From Willaertia magna (taxonomy: Eukaryota > Heterolobosea > Eutetramitea > Acrasida > Naegleriidae): a DNA stretch of 46,267 nucleotides. The stretch is taken from the NCBI GenBank assembly GCA_902984215.1, contig CADWAF010004617.1, forward strand, positions 1-46,267, given 5' to 3'. Made by a program: the position numbers and the translations under genes. Below, piece after piece: positions 37,935 through 46,267 of the stretch (the first letter of the stretch is position 1; every line of letters begins with the position of its first letter). The notes beneath the pieces were generated by a model. It did not search any database, was not told where the DNA came from, and was given only the letters and a program-made list of their open reading frames with translations.

Positions 37935-40900
37935 TTATTTTTTAACTTGTTTTAATTTTTTCATTAATTTGTCCTTGGTTCTCTTTCTCTTTAAATCATT
38001 ATCTGTTTGACTTACAACACTATCTATTGTGACAGAAGATGCTCCACTATTATTTGTTGATGTTATTTCTTCTATTGTTGTTGTGCTTTCTTGTTTGTCT
38101 TGTTTTTCGCTCTTCTTCAACAAATGGAATGGGAATTCTGGATCTAATTTCATTACATTTGGTTCAATAATTTCAATACACAACTTTCTTCTATAATTCT
38201 TTGCAGTTTTAACAAATATTCTGACATGTAATGATTGGAACATTGTAACTTGTACTTTTTGTTTACCGAAAGGAATTATTAAACTATCGGTTTTTTCTTG
38301 ATATTCAAATTTACCATTCACCGTATTTTCATTATTTAAATATATCACATGTTCAAAACCATATTTTGGAATAAATACTACAACAGCATTATCTCTTATA
38401 TCAACTACATAACAAGTAACGTGATCTACAGGATTAATATTGAAATAAATATTTGTAAATAATTCAACTGAACTTCTTTGGGAGTATTGTGCAAATCTAT
38501 TTCTTCTATTTAAATTTTGCATCAATCTTCTTGAATATTCTCTGTCAGTCAACTTTGGTGTTAAAGGATAAATACCAATTGCTGCTCCTAAAAGTCTGTG
38601 AACAATAACATCAGCATATCTACGAATAGGAGAAGTAAAGTGAGTGTAAATTGGTACAGCTAAACCATAATGCCAATATTCATTGGATGAGACATCACCT
38701 GAAATGAAATAAACAGCTTGTTCCATACATCGGGTTACTAGAATACGTACTAATGTATTTAAGTAAGGGTCACCACTTTTCTTGGTCATTTCTTCAATTA
38801 CCTCTAAGGAATCATTAAGTGTTTTGGATGAAGTAATATCTAAATCCATTCCATGTTTTCTCAGTACTTTTAATAATGGTTCAAATCGTTTTGGATCTGG
38901 GCTTGGGTGACGACGCAAACAAGCAACCATAGGGAATTCCTTTACAATCTTCTTTGCCACTGCAATATTTGCCAATAACATAAACTCCTCAACCATTGAG
39001 TTTGTTTCTCTTAATTGATATAATTCAACATCTGTTGGATTACTGGATTCGGTTTCCATATAAAATTTAACAGCAGGAGATGCTAATGTTAAAGAACCTG
39101 ATTCAAATCTTCTTTCTTTTAATATTCTTGATATCTTCAGTAATAATCTTAAATCAGTTGCTAATTCATCGTCGCGTGCCTTATCATCTATAATAACTTG
39201 AGCTTGTTCATAAGTTAATGATCTTCTTGAACGAATAACTGATTTAAAGTAATCTACACTTAACATATCTCCCTTTTCATTGAATTTCCATACAACAGAA
39301 AATGCTAAACGATCTACATTTTCTCTTAATGAACAGATTTGGTTCGTTAATAAACTTGGTAACATTTCAATTCTTCTATCAACTAAATAGACAGTTGTGC
39401 CTCTTTTTGCTGCCTCAATATCTATCATTGTACCTTCCTTTACGAAATGTGTGACATCAGCAATGTGTACACCTATTTCAATAGTACCATCTGGAAATTG
39501 TATAGCATGAAGAGCATCATCAATATCTGTACAACCTGGAGGATCTACACTTACAATATTTAAATGTCTTAAATCTCTACGATGTTCCATATCCTTAGCT
39601 TCAACTTCCCAAGTTCTATTTGGTAAACATTCCATGATAGCTTGAGAGAATTGATAATGAGGAACGTCATGTTCTAATAAAATTACTTTAGATTCAGCAT
39701 CTTTATCATATATTTCACCAATTGTACTAACATAGTGGCCATCTGGATACTTAGATGAGGCATCCCACGAATCTATGGTAACTGATATACGCTTATTAAT
39801 TAATTCCTTTACTTGTCTAGTTAATATTCTAATCTTAGGAATACTTCTATCAACTGGAACAAAAAGTACCTTGTTAGCACCATCATTAAGTTCAGTTTCT
39901 TCATCTAAACTACCACAATATGTTTTCCAATTTCTTTTAATAATACCAACAATTTTACCAGTTGGAATTAAATCTTTACCTTCAAATCTTCTATAAAATG
40001 ATTTACTGTCACCATCTTTGTCACCATTATTTTCTCCAGTTAATTCTTCGTCTTCTAACATATCGTTACTTAATGCACTTTTTGAAGGAGCTGCCCATTG
40101 AGTTTTCGGTAACATTTCTACAGCACAAATATCTCCATTAAGCGCTCTATTTAAATGTTTAAAGTTTTGAATTAAAATTGTATCATAAACCTCAATAGAA
40201 GTATTACTTTCAACATCTGTATTTGAAATATCTTCTGGTTGAACACCCAATTCCTTTAAATCAACACCTAATTCCAATAAATTATTCTTTAGTACCACAT
40301 AACCTTCATTAATATTATTTCTATTAATTCTAAGTCTACCTTGAAAATACTTTTTCATCTTAATCTTCCTTAAACAAGTAGTTAAAGGAACATGTTCTTC
40401 AAATAATAAATTCTTCTTTGCCATCTTACCTCCTTCAGGTAAATCTCTATCTCCTTCAAGTAATTCTTCCCTTGATAATTCATCTGAATAATTTAAGAAA
40501 TCCAATAATTCAATTGGAAAACTATAATACCCTTCTATAAAACCATTATTTAATTCTTTTACATTTTCTTTAATAAATTCATGAATTGTTTTCGCATTAA
40601 CTTCCATTTCTTTAGCTTTTCTTAAATTTTCTTTATCATTTGTTAATAAATAAATTATTTTACTTTCCGAAAGTTTTCTCATATACCAAAGTGTAGCAAC
40701 ACGTATCGCTCTATCATTTCTATCATTTATTGATTCTGATGGTTGTCTCTCTCCTATATATGTTTCTTTATGGTGTTCATTTGAAAATAAATAAAAATGT
40801 TTTCCTTTATCGTCTATTAATGTTCTTACTCTATTATAAACACTTTGATTTTGGTTTTTAACTTCATCCAATACTGTCTCTAATAAAATTACATTTTTAA

Positions 40901-41096
40901 TTGATTCATGTTCTAATACCGTTATTTGATGTAATACTACATTAGTATCTGGTATTATATAACACGGTACATCTTCCTCTAGTACTTTACCGATACCTGT
41001 ACCTATATCATCTCTTAAATAATGTTCCCGAACAACTTTGATAACATTTCCTTTCTTTGTTCTTTTAACAAAAGATTTACTACTTTTTAGAGACAT
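37935..41096 (-). CDS. DIS3: Exosome ribonuclease DIS3/RRP44
   Basis: The frame starts at a TTG, but the ATG at 41096 after AAAAAA is used, giving 1053 aa. The N-terminal PIN endonuclease domain (about 45-215) has IIPDTNVVL with Asp50 and LLTNDKENLRKA. Two cold-shock domains follow. The RNB exonuclease domain has VDPPGCTDIDDAL with Asp518, Asp524, Asp526 and Asp527 in the metal site, and later YWHYGLAVPIYTHFTSPIRR. An S1 domain and a basic, Lys-rich tail complete it. DIS3 is the processive 3'-5' exonuclease and endonuclease of the RNA exosome in nucleus and cytoplasm. All catalytic acids are present in both domains, and length and order match the family. The gene is intronless. Confidence 0.95.
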   Translation of the reverse strand: MSLKSSKSFVKRTKKGNVIKVVREHYLRDDIGTGIGKVLEEDVPCYIIPDTNVVLHQITVLEHESIKNVILLETVLDEVKNQNQSVYNRVRTLIDDKGKHFYLFSNEHHKETYIGERQPSESINDRNDRAIRVATLWYMRKLSESKIIYLLTNDKENLRKAKEMEVNAKTIHEFIKENVKELNNGFIEGYYSFPIELLDFLNYSDELSREELLEGDRDLPEGGKMAKKNLLFEEHVPLTTCLRKIKMKKYFQGRLRINRNNINEGYVVLKNNLLELGVDLKELGVQPEDISNTDVESNTSIEVYDTILIQNFKHLNRALNGDICAVEMLPKTQWAAPSKSALSNDMLEDEELTGENNGDKDGDSKSFYRRFEGKDLIPTGKIVGIIKRNWKTYCGSLDEETELNDGANKVLFVPVDRSIPKIRILTRQVKELINKRISVTIDSWDASSKYPDGHYVSTIGEIYDKDAESKVILLEHDVPHYQFSQAIMECLPNRTWEVEAKDMEHRRDLRHLNIVSVDPPGCTDIDDALHAIQFPDGTIEIGVHIADVTHFVKEGTMIDIEAAKRGTTVYLVDRRIEMLPSLLTNQICSLRENVDRLAFSVVWKFNEKGDMLSVDYFKSVIRSRRSLTYEQAQVIIDDKARDDELATDLRLLLKISRILKERRFESGSLTLASPAVKFYMETESSNPTDVELYQLRETNSMVEEFMLLANIAVAKKIVKEFPMVACLRRHPSPDPKRFEPLLKVLRKHGMDLDITSSKTLNDSLEVIEEMTKKSGDPYLNTLVRILVTRCMEQAVYFISGDVSSNEYWHYGLAVPIYTHFTSPIRRYADVIVHRLLGAAIGIYPLTPKLTDREYSRRLMQNLNRRNRFAQYSQRSSVELFTNIYFNINPVDHVTCYVVDIRDNAVVVFIPKYGFEHVIYLNNENTVNGKFEYQEKTDSLIIPFGKQKVQVTMFQSLHVRIFVKTAKNYRRKLCIEIIEPNVMKLDPEFPFHLLKKSEKQDKQESTTTIEEITSTNNSGASSVTIDSVVSQTDNDLKRKRTKDKLMKKLKQVKK

Positions 41097-41258
41097 TTTT
41101 TTAATTTTCAAAAAGAGTTCAATTTATTATTTGAATTTTTTCATTATTTCTTCTTAACAAAAAACATCTCCTTAATTTCTAACTTTCAAGTTTCGGAAAG
41201 TTTAGATACTATTTGTTGGTGGTTTATATGATGGTAATCCTATTTATTGTTTTGTCTT

Positions 41259-41459
41259 TTAAAATTCTCTTCGCTTTGGAGGAGGTGAATTGTAGAGTCT
41301 TACGGATTGACCAAAACGATATTTATCATGCAATAATTTAACATATTCTTCTTTTTCTGCTGCGAATCTGGTAGCCGTTTTATGGTCATTATATAACCCA
41401 TAAACTGCCATCCCGAAGAATATAGTCCCAGCAATGGGAAATATCCTTTCGATTAACAT
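41259..41459 (-). CDS. Tiny one-TM protein, unknown
   Basis: From the ATG at 41459 this encodes 66 aa: one hydrophobic segment (about 6-24, IFPIAGTIFFGMAVYGLYN) then a charged helix (FAAEKEEYVKLLHDKYRFG) and a basic end (PPPKRREF). The size and shape resemble small accessory subunits of mitochondrial respiratory complexes, but no family is recognised. A 36-codon ORF ends one base before this ATG (TAA-G-ATG). If a 28-nt GT-AG stretch (41460-41487) were removed, that ORF would fuse in frame to this one; such an intron is shorter than any other in the window, so two ORFs or a spliced form both remain possible. Confidence 0.55.
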   Translation of the reverse strand: MLIERIFPIAGTIFFGMAVYGLYNDHKTATRFAAEKEEYVKLLHDKYRFGQSVRLYNSPPPKRREF

Positions 41460-41460
41460 C

Positions 41461-41571
41461 TTATTTTTTATTACAAAACTTTCCGACGTCAATAAACGGT
41501 AATGAATTAGTTGATCCTTGTTTCTTAGTTAATCCTTTTAATTTCCAATCTCCTTTGGTAAGCTTTTTCAT
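41461..41571 (-). CDS. Small ORF upstream of the tiny TM protein
   Basis: This 36-codon ORF starts MKKLTKGDWKLKGLTKKQGS and ends one base before the next ATG. It is very basic. The composition (Trp, Pro-Phe-Ile-Asp) looks more protein-like than random, but the ORF is short and its ATG lacks the A-run usual here. It could be a separate microprotein, the first exon of the downstream gene, or an upstream ORF affecting translation. Confidence 0.35.
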   Translation of the reverse strand: MKKLTKGDWKLKGLTKKQGSTNSLPFIDVGKFCNKK

Positions 41572-41691
41572 AATTAATTAAATGAAGACTATTAAAATTC
41601 AACAAATTCAATTAGCTCTCTACAGGTTCAATAGAATTCCGAAATAATCTTAAGTATCCCCATTTCTTTTAATTTTTTTACAAAACAAAAA

Positions 41692-44343
41692 ATGAGTCAA
41701 TCTATGGAAGAGGAGGACGATGAATACTTTGGGAATAGACCTTTGGGGAAGGAAGATGAAGTAATGAATGATTTTAGTTTTTATAATAAAAAGAATAAAG
41801 GAAGAAATACTAGTCAACAATCTGCAATTTTTCAAAAACCAGTTTCATTTGTTTCAAATCAATCGCGTCAACAACAATCTCTTTTTCAACAAGATGACGA
41901 ATTATTAGAAGATGAAATTATTTTAGAAGAAATTATAGAAGATGAACTAGAACAAGAAAATAATCATCCAAAACAACAAACAACCTCGTCATCATCGGAA
42001 AAATCTTTCCCAAACTTTACGATTTTACAACCAAAGAAAAAAATCTCTAAAGCTTTGGAAGAGAATTATAACAATGATAATAATAAAAACAAAGGCTTAA
42101 TAGGAGAAGAAGAGGTAGGTAATACAAGTGGCGGTAGTAAGGCTAATAGTGAAAAGCGTAAACTTTCTCAAACGATAAATGCTACAGAAGGCTTAAAGAA
42201 GAATAAAAAAGTTAAAAAGGATGAAGAGTTTGGTAGTTTTATTAATGGTAAAGTTGGTGCAAATGTTTTAAATATGATGTTTAAGATGGGTTGGAAAGAT
42301 GATAAAGGTTTAGGTAAAAATCTAGATGGTTTACTTAATCCAATTAAGGTTGTACCTACCGCTAGGAATCAGGCTATCATTATAACTGATGATCATATAC
42401 AAAAGACTAAGGTACTTGATGAAGATCAAGAGTTTAATAATGAAGAAAGACCTTTAGATGGTACCAATGTACATTATGCAGAAGATAATGAAAGAAGGCC
42501 AAAAGGTGGTTGGAAGAAAAAGAAATTGAAAAAAGATAAGAAATTTAAAACTGTTAGGGAGTTATTAAAAGAGAATGAACATAATTTTAGAAAGGGAACA
42601 ATAAAGGATATTGAGATTGTTGACATGAGAGGATCTGAAGTTAAAGTGTTGAAAAATTTGAAAGATTTAACGAGTAGTAAAGCTAATAAATCTCAATATA
42701 TTCCAGAATTACAATTTAACGTTAGAGAACTAGTTAGATTAACAGAAAATTCAATAAGAGAAGTGGACGACAAATTAAGATTTGAAAAGGATCGTTTTAA
42801 TGATTTAGATAAAAAGAGAGAAAAATTAGAAGAAGAATGTAAAAAAGAAAAGAAGAAAATTGAAGAATTTAAAAGAATTATTCATATTTTGTCAAGTTGT
42901 CATAATAAGGTACAAAAATCACATTTAAGTTTAAATGGGTTAAAAACTATATTTCATTCTATGAAACAAACACATTCAGAAGTATTTGAGGAATTCCATT
43001 TACAAAATTATTTAATTGCTTTAATTCAACCTTTAATTAACGAACTATACCAACAATGGAGTCCTTTAGAGCAACCTGATTATCATGTAGAAGATACTTT
43101 ACTCCCTTGGAGAAGTATTTTATCTGTCAGTAATAATAATAGTTCAACTAGTACTTCTTATTCAAAAAGACAACAACAACGTGTAGAGGAGGATGAAACA
43201 GAACACGAATATGAAAAACTATTACAAGATATTATATTACCAATTATTAGAAGAACATTTATGAATGATTGGAACCCTAAACTCTTATGTGATAATGGTA
43301 TTGAATTAATGGAACAATTTATTGATAGAGTTTGTACTAATGGAATGAAAACATTTATTATAGAAAAATTAATTTTACCAAAAATTAAATTGTATATACA
43401 AGAAGAATGGAATCCAAGAAAAGATGATGATCCAGTTCATACTTGGATACATCCATGGTTAGTGTTTATAAGTATTAAACAATTTGAAACACATGGAATA
43501 TTTAATTTAATAAAAAATAAATTAGAAACATCTGTATTAAGAGATTGGAATAATGTTACAGATATTAAACCATATGATATTTTAGAGCCTTGGAAAGAAG
43601 TTTGGTCTGATTTTGATAGATTTGTGGTAAAAACTATTACTCCAGTATTAGTAAAGGCTATTCATCAATTTAAAATATCACATAAGATAGATAATAATGA
43701 ACAAATAGAAATATTTAAGAGTATAATGTATTGGAGTAATTTAATTCCAGAATTTTTAATTACAATATTAGAATCACAATTCTTCCCAAAATGGTGGAAG
43801 TGTTTATATGATTGGTTATGTGACCCAGATTGCTCTTTTGAAGAAATTTCTAATTGGTACCAATTTTGGAAATTACAATTTACAGATAATATGTTAGAAA
43901 ATAATATTATAAATAATTGTTTCCAAAGAGGTGAACAGATGATTAATCAAGCATTATCTAATCAACAAGTAACACCTGTTCATAAGCTACAATTACCTTC
44001 TGAAGAGATGGAACAAAAAGAGGTATCTACAAATCGTACCACAAGAACACCTACACCCACAACTACAAGCGCCTCTACTGCAACTGGCACTTCTACATAC
44101 ATTCCAATTCAAAAATCATTTAAGGAGTTAATTGCAGATTATGCAGAAGAACACAATTTAATATTCCAACCAAAATTAAATCAAATGGTGGACGGTAAAC
44201 AATTATATAATTTTAATGGAATGTCAACATTTATTGAAAATGATTGTTTACATGCTAAATTCATTGTAAATAATAAGGCAGTGTGGAAACCAATAGCCTT
44301 AGATGATTTTCTAGCAATGTCAAACAAAAAACAAAAACGTTAA
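41692..44343 (+). CDS. TFIP11: Tuftelin-interacting protein 11 / Ntr1 spliceosome disassembly factor
   Basis: This 883-aa protein has an acidic N-terminus (TIP domain), then a G-patch at about 183-225 (GANVLNMMFKMGWKDDKGLG). The large helical GC-factor-like (GCFC) domain follows, with repeated W-P/W motifs (LLPWRSIL, HTWIHPWLVF, LEPWKEVW, FFPKWWKCLYDWL). The C-terminus SFKELIADYAEEHNLIFQPK ... GKQLYNF ... KAVWKPIALDDFL is the family's hallmark end. TFIP11/Ntr1 recruits and activates the helicase DHX15/Prp43 to take apart spent spliceosomes. It is the partner-type relative of the GPATCH4-like gene in this window, since both G-patches act on the same helicase. Order and length (human 837) agree well. 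The gene is intronless and the start follows AAACAAAAA. Confidence 0.92.
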   Translation: MSQSMEEEDDEYFGNRPLGKEDEVMNDFSFYNKKNKGRNTSQQSAIFQKPVSFVSNQSRQQQSLFQQDDELLEDEIILEEIIEDELEQENNHPKQQTTSSSSEKSFPNFTILQPKKKISKALEENYNNDNNKNKGLIGEEEVGNTSGGSKANSEKRKLSQTINATEGLKKNKKVKKDEEFGSFINGKVGANVLNMMFKMGWKDDKGLGKNLDGLLNPIKVVPTARNQAIIITDDHIQKTKVLDEDQEFNNEERPLDGTNVHYAEDNERRPKGGWKKKKLKKDKKFKTVRELLKENEHNFRKGTIKDIEIVDMRGSEVKVLKNLKDLTSSKANKSQYIPELQFNVRELVRLTENSIREVDDKLRFEKDRFNDLDKKREKLEEECKKEKKKIEEFKRIIHILSSCHNKVQKSHLSLNGLKTIFHSMKQTHSEVFEEFHLQNYLIALIQPLINELYQQWSPLEQPDYHVEDTLLPWRSILSVSNNNSSTSTSYSKRQQQRVEEDETEHEYEKLLQDIILPIIRRTFMNDWNPKLLCDNGIELMEQFIDRVCTNGMKTFIIEKLILPKIKLYIQEEWNPRKDDDPVHTWIHPWLVFISIKQFETHGIFNLIKNKLETSVLRDWNNVTDIKPYDILEPWKEVWSDFDRFVVKTITPVLVKAIHQFKISHKIDNNEQIEIFKSIMYWSNLIPEFLITILESQFFPKWWKCLYDWLCDPDCSFEEISNWYQFWKLQFTDNMLENNIINNCFQRGEQMINQALSNQQVTPVHKLQLPSEEMEQKEVSTNRTTRTPTPTTTSASTATGTSTYIPIQKSFKELIADYAEEHNLIFQPKLNQMVDGKQLYNFNGMSTFIENDCLHAKFIVNNKAVWKPIALDDFLAMSNKKQKR

Positions 44344-44526
44344 TACCTGTTTGTGTGTAATACAATTGATGTAAAAATTAAATGCGAAGGTAGAGTTCTA
44401 AATGTTCTCAAATTTGAGGGGAAAAGATGGATGTAATTTTACAAAAACGAAAGTTCTATTTTTATGTTTCTACTGCCGAATAGAAGTGTTAACTTTTAAA
44501 GTTTATTACACACAAACAAACAAAAA

Positions 44527-45697
44527 ATGGAACAAAATATTCTAGTAATTTATAAATATAAGAATGAAAACAACCCAACAAAATTACCAACAAATATTTC
44601 ATATGAAGAAATGATAAAAGAATTAAGAGAAGATTTTGAAATTCAATCTACAATTCCTTTAAAATTAACTTATAATTATAATGATACCATAAATGTAACC
44701 ATTAAAAATAATAAATTTATTAAGAAAATGGTTGAATTTTTTCAAGAAAAACCATTAGAAGATCGTTATATTTATATTGAAGAGTTACCACAACAAGAAG
44801 TATTATCTGTCATTCCTCCATTAGAAAATACAAGTGTCAGCAACAACACTAATAACAATTTGAACACTTCAGCAAATAATCTTTTAGATAACATTCCTTT
44901 AGCAAGCAATAACAAACTTAGCGACAATAATTCAACCAATCACAACTTCAACAGAAACTAATTTCACCAACAAAACAATTAGTAACAATACTACTTCAAG
45001 TATCCCAATAACTTCTCCAAGCAAAATAGATACATTTACAAATTTACTTAATGTTTTAGATGAAGAAAGTTTTTATGAAATACTAGATGAATGCAGTGAA
45101 TACATTCGTATTTTTAGTAAATTATTTAAAAAGAAACCAATTAATAATTGTGTTGAGGATTGGTTAGAAGATCAAACTATAAATTTAGAACTCTTTTGTG
45201 ATGTAATTTCATTAGTGCCTAGTTTAAAATGTTATCTTCCTAATATTTTAATTAGCTTAAACATTAATGTATTACACGATCAATCTAAAACTAAAAAATG
45301 GAAAGATTATGAAGATAGTTTAAAAAGATATCCATCTATTGCGTTTGCAGACGGTATAAATAAAACTGCATTTATTAAATCAAATTTAACAATAGATGAT
45401 AAAACAGTTTTTGGGGATACTGTTAGAAGATTTATAAATTCAGAACAATATTTACAATTTAAATTAAATGTATTAGAAATGTTATTACAAGTATTGAACA
45501 AATTTTTACAAGATCGTATGAAGAATTGTTTTTATTTTGTAAAGTTATTAGCTAAAAATATTATTGATAAAGAAGATTTAAAAAACACTGAAGTAGCTAA
45601 AGAAATTTTAAATATTTCGTTTATTAAAGGAAATAGAAAGGAAAGTAAAGAAATAACTGACAGAGCAAATGAATTGAATAAAAAGAGAAAATTGTAA
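44527..45697 (+). CDS. PB1-like N-terminus plus helical C-terminus, broken frame
   Basis: The frame from ATG 44527 gives 144 aa, ending TAA at 44959-44961. The next frame is open from 44903 to the stop at 45695-45697 and clearly codes (LNVLDEESFYEILDEC, EDWLEDQTINLELFCDVISL). The switch falls in an Asn/Thr-rich stretch where both frames read low-complexity. No GTAAGT-type donor is visible; a weak GTGTCAG donor at 44834 with an acceptor ending 44921 would restore frame. So this is one gene with an unusual intron, a sequencing indel, or a real frameshift. The N-terminal 90 residues have a ubiquitin-like/PB1-like pattern (ILVIYKYKNENNPTKLP, then PLKLTYNYNDTINVTIKNN). The C-terminal region is unrecognised. 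Confidence 0.55.
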
Positions 45698-46267
45698 AGA
45701 CTATTTAGGTAACAAATAAAGAACAAAATTTAAACAAAAAATACTATTATTTTAATTATTATATTTATCCAAATTTAAACTATTTAGATTTAAGTAATAT
45801 AATTATTATTATAAACTTTAATTGACTTGTTATTTCATTTAATTTTATTACCAAATTTGCAAAATTTAAGATTATCTTTTGCTTCGTATCAAGATTGTAA
45901 TACAACGTTTTATAATGAAGATTAAAAGTCTTTTTTATTTGCATATAGATTTAAAAATAAGATTACACAAAGTTTTACAACATTTGATTTAATAAAATTC
46001 TCGTCAATTTCTTCTTTTTTTACTTTAATTAAGGACAATTATAAAGATTTAATTATTGTAGAATTATTTAAAATTACGGTTTATTTAAAAAGGGTTACTA
46101 AAAATAACAGTATTAGCTCATTTAAGCTAGAAAACAATAAGTATCCCAGAAAGAGTGTATATACCTTAAATTAGACAATAATTATTGTGGACTGTCCACG
46201 CAAATTTTAATTTAAGGTATATACACTGACAGGTATAGTTAAAATTAAATTAAAATTTGCGTGGACA
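45698..46267. other. Right-edge intergenic region
   Basis: There is no gene. AT-rich, ending in a cluster of inverted repeats and palindromes (listed separately) that runs to the last base. Confidence 0.65.
46155..46267. repeat. Interleaved inverted repeats and palindromes
   Basis: An 18-bp arm GTGTATATACCTTAAATT (46155-46172) is perfectly inverted at 46209-46226. A 22-bp arm (46193-46214, beginning TGTCCACGCAAATTTT) is perfectly inverted at 46246-46267, the very end of the window. The arms overlap at 46209-46214. Between them are a 14-bp perfect palindrome, ACAATAATTATTGT (46175-46188), and GTGGAC-T-GTCCAC (46187-46199). The pattern A-B-A'-B' cannot form both hairpins at once without a pseudoknot. 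It may be the end of a foldback or miniature inverted-repeat element, or the edge of a repeat that stopped assembly. Confidence 0.75.

Noticed and set aside
1..46267. CRISPR array, operon or bacterial genomic island
   Set aside because: No regularly spaced repeats, no Shine-Dalgarno pattern and no same-strand gene clusters; introns and eukaryotic genes occur throughout.
1..46267. Alternative genetic code
   Set aside because: TAA ends most genes, and in-frame TAA, TAG and TGA occur only at gene ends or in introns; conserved proteins read correctly with the standard code.

Overview
The window looks like nuclear DNA of an AT-rich, gene-dense, free-living protist. The best guess is a heterolobosean amoeba of the Naegleria type; this is inferred from style, not from a marker gene. 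The evidence is as follows. Typical eukaryotic genes are present (kinesin-12, DIS3, INO80 actin-related protein Arp5, CSA/ERCC8, DPM1, POLE3, TFIP11). Introns are short (about 41-107 nt) GT-AG spliceosomal introns with GTAAGT/GTATGT donors. Intergenic gaps are mostly under 400 bp. Most start codons follow a run of A, and Asn/Gln/Ser/Thr-rich disordered tracts are frequent. About 27 genes fit in 46 kb with no operon logic, and neighbours are often divergent or convergent.

Layout. 0.5-4.4 kb: CPBP-family membrane protease (+), CSA/ERCC8 WD40 protein (-, one intron), an unknown one-TM protein (+), and a small acidic protein with a COPS9/CSNAP-like tail (-). 4.4-9 kb: organelle-targeted malate dehydrogenase (-), GPATCH4-like G-patch protein (+), Arp5 (-). 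9-16.2 kb: a large Asn/Thr-rich putative transcription regulator (+), secreted phospholipase A2-like protein (-), stand-alone acyl-carrier-like protein (-), cathepsin B-like protease with three introns (+), and a coiled-coil protein resembling kinetochore Nsl1/Mis14 (-). 16.5-24 kb: C2-domain protein (+), DPM1 (+), a roughly 94% AT desert, mitochondrial carrier (-), tail-anchored helical protein (-). 24.2-35 kb: kinesin-12 (+), SAM-domain protein with a papain-like C-terminal region (-, two introns), mitochondrial-type TPR protein (-), overlapped head-to-head by POLE3 (+), then a CHCH-like protein (+). 35-46.3 kb: unknown disordered protein (+), a reverse-transcriptase-like protein (-), DIS3/RRP44 (-), a tiny membrane protein with an upstream ORF (-), TFIP11 (+), a frame-broken PB1-like gene (+), and a terminal patch of interleaved inverted repeats.

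Most noteworthy: the 525-aa protein at 36287-37864 carries the ordered motif series of bacterial antiviral/Abi-type (UG/DRT) reverse transcriptases followed by a helical C-terminal region. Its catalytic motifs are altered (Glu in place of the motif A Asp, FNDS in place of YxDD). It sits intact between ordinary eukaryotic genes. It is the best candidate here for an undescribed system: an acquired bacterial defence RT retained in a catalytically altered form.

Functional grouping is loose. Nuclear and replication/repair functions (ERCC8, Arp5, POLE3, GPATCH4, DIS3, TFIP11, kinesin-12, Nsl1-like) dominate. E2F-like sites (TTTSSCGC type) occur upstream of the Nsl1-like, kinesin-12 and POLE3 genes. 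Where a computed reading frame began at TTG or GTG, the start was moved to the first ATG; splice junctions were placed by reading frame and GT-AG consensus and are not transcript-verified.
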